From Pseudomonadota bacterium (GTDB taxonomy: Bacteria; Pseudomonadota; Gammaproteobacteria; Burkholderiales; Gallionellaceae), in the NCBI GenBank assembly GCA_021782365.1, contig JAJXVB010000006.1:1-64000 (forward strand): a DNA stretch of 64,000 nucleotides, read 5' to 3'. How positions within the stretch are numbered: the first letter of the stretch is position 1; every line of letters begins with the position of its first letter. Made by a program: the position numbers and the translations under genes. This document shows, piece by piece, positions 8,362 through 14,665 of the stretch. The notes under the pieces were generated by a model. That model worked only from the letters and a program-made list of their open reading frames with translations, ran no database searches and was not told where the DNA came from.

Positions 8362-9150
8362 ATGACGACAATAGGCGTGTTCGATTCAGGCGTAGGCGGG
8401 CTTTCCGTGCTGCGCCACATCCGGACTTTGCTGCCTGATGCGGATCTCGTCTATGTCGCGGATTCCGCCCATGTTCCCTATGGAGACAAACCCCAGCATT
8501 ACATAGAGCAGCGCGCCGTCGAGCTGACGCGCTTTTTGATCGAACAGGGCGCGGAAGCCATCGTGATCGCCTGCAACACCGCGACTGCGGCGGCGGCAGC
8601 GAGATTGCGCCGTGATTTTGAATGTCCGATCATCGGCATGGAGCCCGCGGTCAAACCTGCAGTCACGGCAACGAAAAGCGGCGTGGTGGGAATCCTCGCG
8701 ACCGTCGGCACCCTCAAGAGCGCGCGCTTTGCCGCCCTGCTCGAGCGACATGCGAAGGGCATCGAAGTCATCACTCAGGGATGCCCCGGCCTTGTCGAGC
8801 AGGTCGAATCGGGCGACCTTGAAGGACCCGAAACCTTAAGTCTCGTCGAGCGCTACACAAGGCCACTGCTTTCTCACGGTGCTGACACGCTGATCCTGGG
8901 TTGCACCCATTATCCATTTCTTGCACCGATGATATGCAAAGTCGCAGGTCCAGATATTGCGCTGATCGACACGGGAGAAGCGGTCGCCCGCCAGTTGCAG
9001 CGCAGGCTCCTGGCGGAACTTCCAGACACCTTACCCGGTGACGGGCTCGAGCATTTCTTCACGAGCGGCGACCCGCATGCAGCAAGCCTCATCATGTCCA
9101 AGCTCTGGGGAAACGCTGTGGTTGTTCATCCGATGGAAGACGCCGTTTAA
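8362..9150 (+). CDS. murI: Glutamate racemase
   Basis: Converts L-glutamate to D-glutamate for peptidoglycan. The N-terminus IGVFDSGVGGLSVLRHI is diagnostic. The two catalytic cysteines lie in IACNTATAA (near residue 71) and LGCTHYPF (near 181). 262 residues is the usual length. It begins four bases after the ABC-F stop. The cell-wall role links it loosely with mpl at the far end of the window, but there is no local cell-wall cluster. Confidence 0.95.
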   Translation: MTTIGVFDSGVGGLSVLRHIRTLLPDADLVYVADSAHVPYGDKPQHYIEQRAVELTRFLIEQGAEAIVIACNTATAAAAARLRRDFECPIIGMEPAVKPAVTATKSGVVGILATVGTLKSARFAALLERHAKGIEVITQGCPGLVEQVESGDLEGPETLSLVERYTRPLLSHGADTLILGCTHYPFLAPMICKVAGPDIALIDTGEAVARQLQRRLLAELPDTLPGDGLEHFFTSGDPHAASLIMSKLWGNAVVVHPMEDAV

Positions 9151-9227
9151 TTTATTGTTCACATACGCTTAACCCGCCTGCAACATGCAAGGCTTAGTCT
9201 GATCGCACTACCTTCAAGGAGGCGATC

Positions 9228-9986
9228 ATGCTTGACCTGTTACACCCAGCAGCAGCCCAGCCCTCTCGCAGCTTGAGCTGCGAACTTGCAAAAACACCCG
9301 AAGAAATCAGGGAAGCCCAGCGCATACGCTATCAGGTATTCGGGCTCGAAATGGGCGCAAAGCTTCCCAGCGCCTCATCAGGTCTCGACATCGACCGCTT
9401 CGACGAGTACTGCGATCATCTCCTGGTGCGTGACCAGGGCAACAGCAAGGTGGTTGGAACCTATCGCATCCTCTCTCCCGAACAGGCCTGCAATGCAGGC
9501 GGATACTATTCCGAGACAGAATTCGACATGAGCAGCCTGCAGCACCTGCGCGGCCGCATGGCCGAAGTCGGCCGCTCCTGCGTGGACGTTCACTACAGGG
9601 ACGGCGCGACGATCGCCCAGCTCTGGTCGGGGCTTGCCGAATACATCACGAAGCGCAATCACGAATACCTGATCGGCTGTGCCAGCATCGGCATGAGCGA
9701 TGGCGGGCACTATGCCGCAAGCGTGTTCAACAAGGTCTTCAAGCTTCACGCATCTCCTGAAGAGCTGCGCGTTGCGCCGCATCGCCGTTTACCCATCGAG
9801 AATCTGGAACAGAATCTCGACGTGATCATACCTCCGCTGATCAAGGGCTATCTGCGCCTGGGCGCCTATGTCGCGGGAGAACCCGCATGGGATCCCGAAT
9901 TCAACTCCGCCGATCTCTTCATCCTGCTCCCCGTATCGCGCATCAGCGCGCGCGCCACCCGGCATTTCCTGCGCAGGGCCTCATAA
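9228..9986 (+). CDS. OlsB-like N-acyltransferase (ornithine lipid / N-acyl amino acid synthase)
   Basis: GNAT-fold acyltransferase of the OlsB family, which transfers a 3-hydroxyacyl chain from ACP to the alpha-amino group of ornithine to make lyso-ornithine lipid. Family segments are AQRIRYQVFGLEMGA (about residues 31-45), FDEYCDHLLVRD, VGTYRIL and EVGRSCVDVHYRDGATIAQL (about 115-135). A strong AAGGAGG at 9216-9222 fixes the ATG. No olsA-type second acyltransferase is adjacent. Instead dgkA, a glycosyltransferase and a PAP2 phosphatase follow. A terminator after the gene separates it from dgkA. The amino acid substrate cannot be told from sequence; some relatives use other amino acids. Confidence 0.82.
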   Translation: MLDLLHPAAAQPSRSLSCELAKTPEEIREAQRIRYQVFGLEMGAKLPSASSGLDIDRFDEYCDHLLVRDQGNSKVVGTYRILSPEQACNAGGYYSETEFDMSSLQHLRGRMAEVGRSCVDVHYRDGATIAQLWSGLAEYITKRNHEYLIGCASIGMSDGGHYAASVFNKVFKLHASPEELRVAPHRRLPIENLEQNLDVIIPPLIKGYLRLGAYVAGEPAWDPEFNSADLFILLPVSRISARATRHFLRRAS

Positions 9987-10005
9987 AACCGCACATCCCC
10001 CTTTG

Positions 10006-10028
10006 ACGCGCATTGCGCGTTTTTTTTT
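10006..10028 (+). terminator. Intrinsic terminator after the OlsB-like gene
   Basis: Six-base-pair stem ACGCGC (10006-10011) / GCGCGT (10015-10020) with an ATT loop, followed by a run of nine T (10020-10028). It isolates the OlsB-like gene from dgkA. Confidence 0.85.
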
Positions 10029-10083
10029 GCGCATGATATCGTCAGGGTCGTTAAACCCCAAAAACCACAACGGATAAACTGCA

Positions 10084-10455
10084 ATGGAAAGTCCCTACAA
10101 AGGCAAGACCGGCTTGCGCCGCCTGATCAATGCGTTCGGCTATTCTCTGGCCGGCTTTCGCGCGGCCTACAAGCATGAAGACGCATTCCGCCAGGAAGTG
10201 CTGCTCGCAGCCATCCTGATACCGCTCGCCATTTTTCTGCCGGCAAACCTGATCGGCAAGGCGCTGATGGTAGGCAGCGTGCTTTTGGTGATCATCGTCG
10301 AGCTGATCAATTCCGGGATAGAGGCGACGGTCGACCGCATCTCTCTGGACAGCCATGATCTTGCCAAGCGCGCGAAGGACATCGGCAGCGCCGCAGTTCT
10401 GGTGAGCCTCATCAATGCTGTGGTCGTCTGGGCGCTGGTTTTGATGGCTTCATGA
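10084..10455 (+). CDS. dgkA: Diacylglycerol kinase, integral membrane type
   Basis: Phosphorylates diacylglycerol to phosphatidic acid in the inner membrane. The 123 residues contain the N-terminal amphipathic helix, AYKHEDAFRQEVLL (catalytic/metal-binding Glu region), three membrane helices and the signature VELINSGIEATVDRIS. The length is the usual one for this small trimeric enzyme. It lies 55 bases after the terminator of the OlsB-like gene, and its stop codon falls inside the first of the 11-base repeats that precede the next gene. By recycling diacylglycerol it would act opposite to the PAP2 phosphatase two genes on. Confidence 0.94.
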   Translation: MESPYKGKTGLRRLINAFGYSLAGFRAAYKHEDAFRQEVLLAAILIPLAIFLPANLIGKALMVGSVLLVIIVELINSGIEATVDRISLDSHDLAKRAKDIGSAAVLVSLINAVVVWALVLMAS

Positions 10456-10490
10456 AATCTTCAACAAAGGTTCATGAAAGCTTCATGCAG
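10447..10490 (+). promoter_or_regulatory. Pho-box-like array of four 11-base direct repeats
   Basis: Four consecutive 11-base units at 10447, 10458, 10469 and 10480 read GCTTCATGAAA, TCTTCAACAAA, GGTTCATGAAA and GCTTCATGCAG. Each has TTCA at the same place, and three continue into an A-rich tail. This is the period and layout of PhoB sites (CTGTCATAWAW units, 7 conserved plus 4 A/T-rich). Units 1 and 3 match that unit at about 7 of 11 positions. The array overlaps the end of dgkA and immediately precedes the glycosyltransferase gene. Another OmpR-family regulator is possible, since they share this architecture. Confidence 0.6.
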
Positions 10491-10500
10491 CCGCATCACG

Positions 10501-11718
10501 ATGCGTTTCATGATGAACGAAACCGAAGGCTTGCCAAAACGCCTGCGCATCGCGCTGGTCACTGAAACTTACCTGCCCGAGGTCAACGGCGTTGCGATCA
10601 CCATAGGGCGCATGGTGCATGGGCTATGCGAACGCGGCCACGACATACACCTTGTCAGGCCTCGCCAGCATCGCGATGATGTGGCGACAAGCTCGGTCAA
10701 TTATCGCGAGACGCTGGTCAAGGGCATGCCCATACCGGGCTATCCCGAACTCAAGTCCGGCCTGCCCGCCAAGGGAAGGTTGCTGAGCCTCTGGAAGGAG
10801 GCGCGCCCTGACATCGTTCATATCGCAACAGAAGGGCCGCTTGGCTGGTCTGCCCTGGCGGCCGCAAAGAGGCTTGAAATCCCGGTCAGCACGGACTTCC
10901 ACACCAACTTCCACAGCTACACCAAGCACTACGGAATAGGTCTTCTGAAATGGCCCATCGCGGCTTACCTCAGGCATTTCCACAACAAGGCCGCCTGCAC
11001 TCTCGTGCCCACTGACGAACTGCAAAAGCAGCTTGCAGAAGAAGGCTACCGCAATGTGGAAGTGGTATCGCGCGGCGTCGACACCCAGCTCTTCAATCCC
11101 AAAAGGCGAAGCGCCGAGCTTCGCGCATCCTGGGGTGCAGATGAAGATACCCCTGTCGTGATGCTGGTGAGCCGCCTCGCTGCAGAAAAAAACCTGGGCC
11201 TTGCGATAGATGCCTTCTACAAGATGCGAGAGGCGAACCCGGATGCCAGGATGGTGCTGGTAGGCGACGGGCCTGCGCGCGAAAGACTCCAGAAGCAGTA
11301 CCCCGACATCATTTTTTCGGGCATGCAAAAGGGCGAGAATCTGGCCGAGCACTATGCATCCGGCGATATCTTCATCTACCCCAGCATGACCGAGACCTAT
11401 GGCAACGTGACGATAGAGGCGATGGCAAGCGGCCTGGCTACGGTCGCCTTCGATTATGCCGCAGCGCGCCAGCATATAGTCAACGACTCAAGCGGCGTTC
11501 TGGTTCCCATGGGCGACGAGCAGGCATTCATCCTGCAGGCCGTCTTGCTGATAGAGGACAGGGAGCGCATAACGCGCCTGCGCAATGCGGCTCACGAGGC
11601 GGTCAGGCTTCAAGGGTGGAGTCACATCATGAATCAGATGGAATCGATGCTCTTCAAGACATTGCATACGGAGGGAATATCAAATGGCCAACCTGAATTC
11701 GCCGCTGCAACGGATTAA
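10501..11718 (+). CDS. Glycosyltransferase family 4, MgtA-like (possible glycolipid synthesis)
   Basis: Retaining GT-B glycosyltransferase similar to GDP-mannose-dependent or diacylglycerol glycosyltransferases. It starts like the family (RIALVTETYLPEVNGVA), has DFHTNFHSY, the nucleotide-binding VSRLAAEKNLGL and the EX7E motif in TETYGNVTIEAMASG near residue 298. Start uncertain: ATGs at 10474 (inside the 11-base repeats), 10501, 10510 and 10513 are in frame and none has a good ribosome site. I use 10501 because the repeats should lie upstream of the coding region. It overlaps the PAP2 gene by 35 bases. Neighbours suggest diacylglycerol as acceptor, but this is inference. Confidence 0.85.
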   Translation: MRFMMNETEGLPKRLRIALVTETYLPEVNGVAITIGRMVHGLCERGHDIHLVRPRQHRDDVATSSVNYRETLVKGMPIPGYPELKSGLPAKGRLLSLWKEARPDIVHIATEGPLGWSALAAAKRLEIPVSTDFHTNFHSYTKHYGIGLLKWPIAAYLRHFHNKAACTLVPTDELQKQLAEEGYRNVEVVSRGVDTQLFNPKRRSAELRASWGADEDTPVVMLVSRLAAEKNLGLAIDAFYKMREANPDARMVLVGDGPARERLQKQYPDIIFSGMQKGENLAEHYASGDIFIYPSMTETYGNVTIEAMASGLATVAFDYAAARQHIVNDSSGVLVPMGDEQAFILQAVLLIEDRERITRLRNAAHEAVRLQGWSHIMNQMESMLFKTLHTEGISNGQPEFAAATD

Positions 11719-12217
11719 CGACTTCGACGCGGCGCTCTGCCATCTTTGCAACCGGCAGAGCCGGAATTTTTATGTGCGCCATGTTTTCCGCCTGGTCAGC
11801 CGCTTGGGAGACGGCATATTCTGGTATGCGCTGATGGCGCTGTTAATGCTTAAATACCAGGAGCAGGCATTGCCGGCCGTGCTGCACATGCTGGCGGTCG
11901 GGCTTGTCGGGACTGCGATCTACAAGCTCATCAAGGAACACACGCTGCGCCCCAGACCCTTCAACGTATACCCGTCCATCATCTGCACAGGAAAAACGCT
12001 GGACCAGTTCAGCTTCCCTTCAGGCCACACCATGCACGCCGTTTCGTTCAGCCTAATCTCGATATACTATTTCCCCGCTCTCGCTTGGCTGACGATCCCC
12101 TTCGCAGCGCTGGTCGCCCTCTCCCGACCGGTGCTGGGCCTGCACTACCCGACGGACGTGCTGGCCGGAATCGCGCTTGGCGCAGCGATCGCATCGGCAT
12201 CCTTCCTATGCATCTAG
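11684..12217 (+). CDS. PAP2-family membrane phosphatase
   Basis: Integral membrane phosphatase of the phosphatidic acid / undecaprenyl pyrophosphate phosphatase superfamily. The three catalytic motifs are present: KEHTLRPRP (KX6RP), FPSGHTMH (PSGH) and SRPVLGLHYPTDVLAG (SRX5HX3D). The 177 residues hold about five membrane helices. The start lies inside the glycosyltransferase gene (35-base overlap), so the two are translationally linked. A reasonable hypothesis is that it makes diacylglycerol from phosphatidic acid for the glycosyltransferase next door. Its stop is seven bases from the convergent uspA stop. Confidence 0.9.
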   Translation: MANLNSPLQRINDFDAALCHLCNRQSRNFYVRHVFRLVSRLGDGIFWYALMALLMLKYQEQALPAVLHMLAVGLVGTAIYKLIKEHTLRPRPFNVYPSIICTGKTLDQFSFPSGHTMHAVSFSLISIYYFPALAWLTIPFAALVALSRPVLGLHYPTDVLAGIALGAAIASASFLCI

Positions 12218-12224
12218 CCAGAAC

Positions 12225-12671
12225 TCAGGGAAACAGCATCAGGGGGCACGACGCCCTTTTGGAAAGCCTTGCAGCGAGCGATCTTAAGCTTGGCCTTCCG
12301 CTGACCTGGAACACGCGCTTGCTTGCGATCAGAATTCCCGCGCTTGCCGATTGCGCGACGAGCACGGAAGCAGGATCTCCCGCATGAACAGAAAACACCG
12401 CTCCTTCCATTCCCTGCGCGGCAAGCGAAAACTGCGAGCGCGCAAGCTCGGCCTGTTCTTCCTGTTCTCTTCTTATGTAGTCGAGAAAACCCTGCCTCGC
12501 CCCCTTTGCTGATTGCCAGTCGTTGCCGATGAAATCCGGCCACTTCGAGTCGACGACGAAAATACCAAGCAGCCTCGCATCCTGATTCCGGGCCAGAAAG
12601 ACAGCATGGTCGAGCGCATCCTTTGACGCTTCTGCGCCATCGACCGCAACGACGATGCTGCCAAAACCCAT
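12225..12671 (-). CDS. Universal stress protein family (UspA fold)
   Basis: 148-residue single-domain protein with the UspA start FGSIVVAVDGAEASKDALDHAV (read across residues 2-23) and a fold-typical C-terminus ending SCPLMLFP. The usual ATP-binding signature GX2GX9G(S/T) is not evident: the corresponding stretch is ASKRVFQVSGRPSLRSLAAR, so this is probably a non-ATP-binding member. It begins one base after the stop of the 50-residue membrane protein and is the last gene of the YeiH run. The link to the exporter is by position only. Confidence 0.85.
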   Translation of the reverse strand: MGFGSIVVAVDGAEASKDALDHAVFLARNQDARLLGIFVVDSKWPDFIGNDWQSAKGARQGFLDYIRREQEEQAELARSQFSLAAQGMEGAVFSVHAGDPASVLVAQSASAGILIASKRVFQVSGRPSLRSLAARLSKRASCPLMLFP

Positions 12672-12672
12672 G

Positions 12673-12825
12673 CTACTTTTTCAACAGTACGATAGCCACC
12701 ACGATGATCACTGTGATGATGATCGCGCCGATATCCTCGGCGCGATCGTCCTTGAAAAGCGATGCCTTGTTTCCCATTTCCGCATCGCTTGCCCCATTAA
12801 CGCCATACTTATCTTCATTAGCCAT
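12673..12825 (-). CDS. 50-residue single-pass membrane protein of unknown function
   Basis: Found by reading the gap between the YeiH-type gene and uspA. ATG at 12823-12825, TAG at 12673-12675. The N-terminal half is hydrophilic and acidic (MANEDKYGVNG, then KDDRAED at 25-31). The C-terminal half is one hydrophobic helix of I, V, A and L (about 32-48) ending Lys-Lys, so a tail-anchored inner-membrane topology is likely. A GGAAGAA ribosome site precedes the ATG. The spacing is 23 bases after the exporter gene and one base before uspA, so it is in the same transcript. I do not recognise a family. It could be an accessory subunit of the exporter. Confidence 0.7.
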   Translation of the reverse strand: MANEDKYGVNGASDAEMGNKASLFKDDRAEDIGAIIITVIIVVAIVLLKK

Positions 12826-12848
12826 TGTTCTTCCCGGTAGCATGAAAT

Positions 12849-13991
12849 TTAAACAAAGTACTGCTTTAGCAGCAGGACGATCAGCAATGCCACAATGTAT
12901 TTCGTAGCACCTACCAGGAGGCCCAGCCTGAAAGGCGCGCCTCCGGCCTGACGCAGTTCATCGAAGTCTATGAAGCCGCCAAGCCCGACAAGGCCAAAAC
13001 CGAAGATCCACTGCATCGTGACGCGCAAGGACATGATGGCGGCTGAAGGGGAATGACCGCTTTCCACGCCTACATCGCCAAACGCACCCATGCTGGTCAA
13101 GAACACCATCGCCATGAAACCGATCACGAACACCGGAAATTTTTCAACCAGGAGCGAGCCCAGGCTCTGCCTGTTTCCCTTGCTGTCAACCGCATCCTTG
13201 CCTGCCCAGTACCAGAACGTGACCGCGAACACCGCAAAGGGAATCGCAATCACGCGCATGACGTTCCATACCTCGGCTACGGCCAGCGCAGTTCCAGGTC
13301 CGGCCTGCGGATCGAACGCCAGCGCAGAAGCCAGCACCTGTCCCGTGTTCAATATCCCCGTGCCTATCCACGCGCCGTATTGCATGTTGGTCAAACCGAG
13401 TTCATGCCCGATGTAAGGGCTCAAGAACATGGTCAGCACGCCAAAACCCAGTATCGTCGCAATCGCATAAGCCACATGGCTCGCCTTGGCTTCAACCGCA
13501 GGAGAGGTCGCAACCGCAGCACTCACGCCGCAGATGCTTAGCGCATTGGCAAGCACCGCGGTCATCGAACGGTCAAGCCCGAAGGCCTTTCCGAGCCAGA
13601 GCACCATCAGCACCGTGAGCACGACGAATGCGCTGATCAGCGCGATCGCGGTGAAGCCAAGCTTGATGATCGCGGAAAAAGTGTAAAGAGAGCCCAACAG
13701 TATTATCCCGACCTTGATCATCAGGCGAGAAAGCCTGAAGCCGTCAACCAGCATGTCAGGTATCTTTCCGCCGAAAACAATGTTGCGGTAAAACATGCCG
13801 CTTATGATGCCGAGCAAGATGTAATTGAGGTGAAAGGCATCGGTGAGCGGCTTGGACATGCCGAAAATCTTGGTATGCGCCATCCAGGGTTCGATCCAGA
13901 TGCGTATGACCATCATGGTGACGATGATCAATACCAGCCCTGGAAGCGCGCTCGGAAGCTGACGGAAAAAGCCGGGTGATTCGCTACTCAT
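12849..13991 (-). CDS. YeiH-family putative sulfate exporter
   Basis: Polytopic membrane protein of the YeiH/YfiH family, 380 residues with about ten helices. Family features are LLGIISGMFYRN, LLGSLYTFSAIIKLG, ANALSICGVSAAVAT, WIGTGILNTGQVLASA, VWNVMRVIAIPF and FGLVGLGGFIDFDELRQAG near the C-terminus. A strong GGGAGG ribosome site lies six bases before the ATG. The substrate is described only as putative sulfate for this family. It leads a three-gene run with the 50-residue protein and uspA. Confidence 0.9.
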   Translation of the reverse strand: MSSESPGFFRQLPSALPGLVLIIVTMMVIRIWIEPWMAHTKIFGMSKPLTDAFHLNYILLGIISGMFYRNIVFGGKIPDMLVDGFRLSRLMIKVGIILLGSLYTFSAIIKLGFTAIALISAFVVLTVLMVLWLGKAFGLDRSMTAVLANALSICGVSAAVATSPAVEAKASHVAYAIATILGFGVLTMFLSPYIGHELGLTNMQYGAWIGTGILNTGQVLASALAFDPQAGPGTALAVAEVWNVMRVIAIPFAVFAVTFWYWAGKDAVDSKGNRQSLGSLLVEKFPVFVIGFMAMVFLTSMGAFGDVGVESGHSPSAAIMSLRVTMQWIFGFGLVGLGGFIDFDELRQAGGAPFRLGLLVGATKYIVALLIVLLLKQYFV

Positions 13992-14060
13992 ATTCTTCCT
14001 CCCTGATTGATGAAACGACCGCGGCAGCCTTGAAGGCCGCTCTGTTATGTTGAACGGTTG

Positions 14061-14088
14061 CCTATAGTCGCATTTTTTTCGATGTAAA
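14061..14088 (-). promoter_or_regulatory. Sigma-70-like promoter for the YeiH operon
   Basis: On the minus strand TTTACA (-35, 5 of 6) is followed after 16 bases by TATAGG (-10, 4 of 6). The predicted leader of about 60 bases contains an imperfect hairpin at 14021-14040 (GCGGC ... GCCGC with an inner CCT/AGG) just before the ribosome site; it has no T tract and is not a terminator. Confidence 0.5.
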
Positions 14089-14142
14089 TACAGACCCGTG
14101 CAAAAATCGAAGGCACGGCCAATCCTGATCGCCAGACTGTCT

Positions 14143-14148
14143 TATAAT
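14143..14148 (+). promoter_or_regulatory. Perfect TATAAT -10 hexamer before the EVE gene
   Basis: TATAAT 37 bases before the TTG start of the EVE gene. The -35 region is poor, so support is partial. The rest of this 172-base divergent gap holds only the opposing YeiH promoter. Confidence 0.4.
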
Positions 14149-14184
14149 CCTGATCCCGAATGATTGCGAAATACGAGGTGCAAT

Positions 14185-14649
14185 TTGCGCTATTGGCTCA
14201 TGAAATCAGAACCGTCGGATGTCAGCATAGATGATCTGGCAACCTTCCCGAACCAGAGTGTGGCCTGGTACGGCGTGCGCAATTACCAGGCCAGAAACTT
14301 CATGAGAGACCAGATGAAGATCGGGGACGGCGTGCTGTTCTACCACTCCAACTGCAAGGCTCCCGGCATCGCAGGCATAGCCAGGGTGGCAAGCCTGGCC
14401 TACCCGGACGCCACGCAGTTCGACAGCAACAACAAGTATTTCGACGCAAAGGCGACACAGGAGCAGCCGCGCTGGTTCAACGTGGACGTGCAACTCGTCA
14501 GAAAGATCGAACTCATTCCGCTTAACGAGCTGCGCAAACATCCCGAACTTCAGCGCATGCGCACGCTGCAGCCCGGCAACCGACTGTCGATCACGCCGCT
14601 CGACCCCGCCGAATGGGAATACATCACCACCAGGCTGGTGAGCGGCTGA
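14185..14649 (+). CDS. EVE-domain protein (PUA-like fold)
   Basis: Single EVE domain of about 154 residues. The signature start RYWLMKSEPSDVS is followed by WYGVRNYQARNFMRDQMKIG, GVLFYHSNC, PGIAGIARVASLAYPD and the C-terminal TPLDPAEWEYI. EVE domains belong to the PUA-like fold and are thought to bind modified bases in RNA or DNA; the ligand here is unknown. The start is taken as TTG at 14185 because GAGG lies six bases before it and the protein then begins at the family start. The in-frame TTG at 14164 would add seven unrelated residues. relA follows after 16 bases. Confidence 0.9.
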   Translation: MRYWLMKSEPSDVSIDDLATFPNQSVAWYGVRNYQARNFMRDQMKIGDGVLFYHSNCKAPGIAGIARVASLAYPDATQFDSNNKYFDAKATQEQPRWFNVDVQLVRKIELIPLNELRKHPELQRMRTLQPGNRLSITPLDPAEWEYITTRLVSG

Positions 14650-14665
14650 TGTCCCAAGAATAATC

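Noticed and set aside
7293-8420. 375-codon antisense frame over the ABC-F gene
   Set aside because: Shadow of a clearly coding ABC-F gene with no family similarity.
9150-9227. Pho box upstream of the OlsB-like gene
   Set aside because: Only two weak units (GTTCACA, CTTAACC) in the 11-base phase; too degenerate to call as a feature.
14021-14040. GC-rich hairpin in the YeiH leader as a terminator
   Set aside because: No T tract on either strand and it lies inside a predicted leader, so it is at most a structural element.
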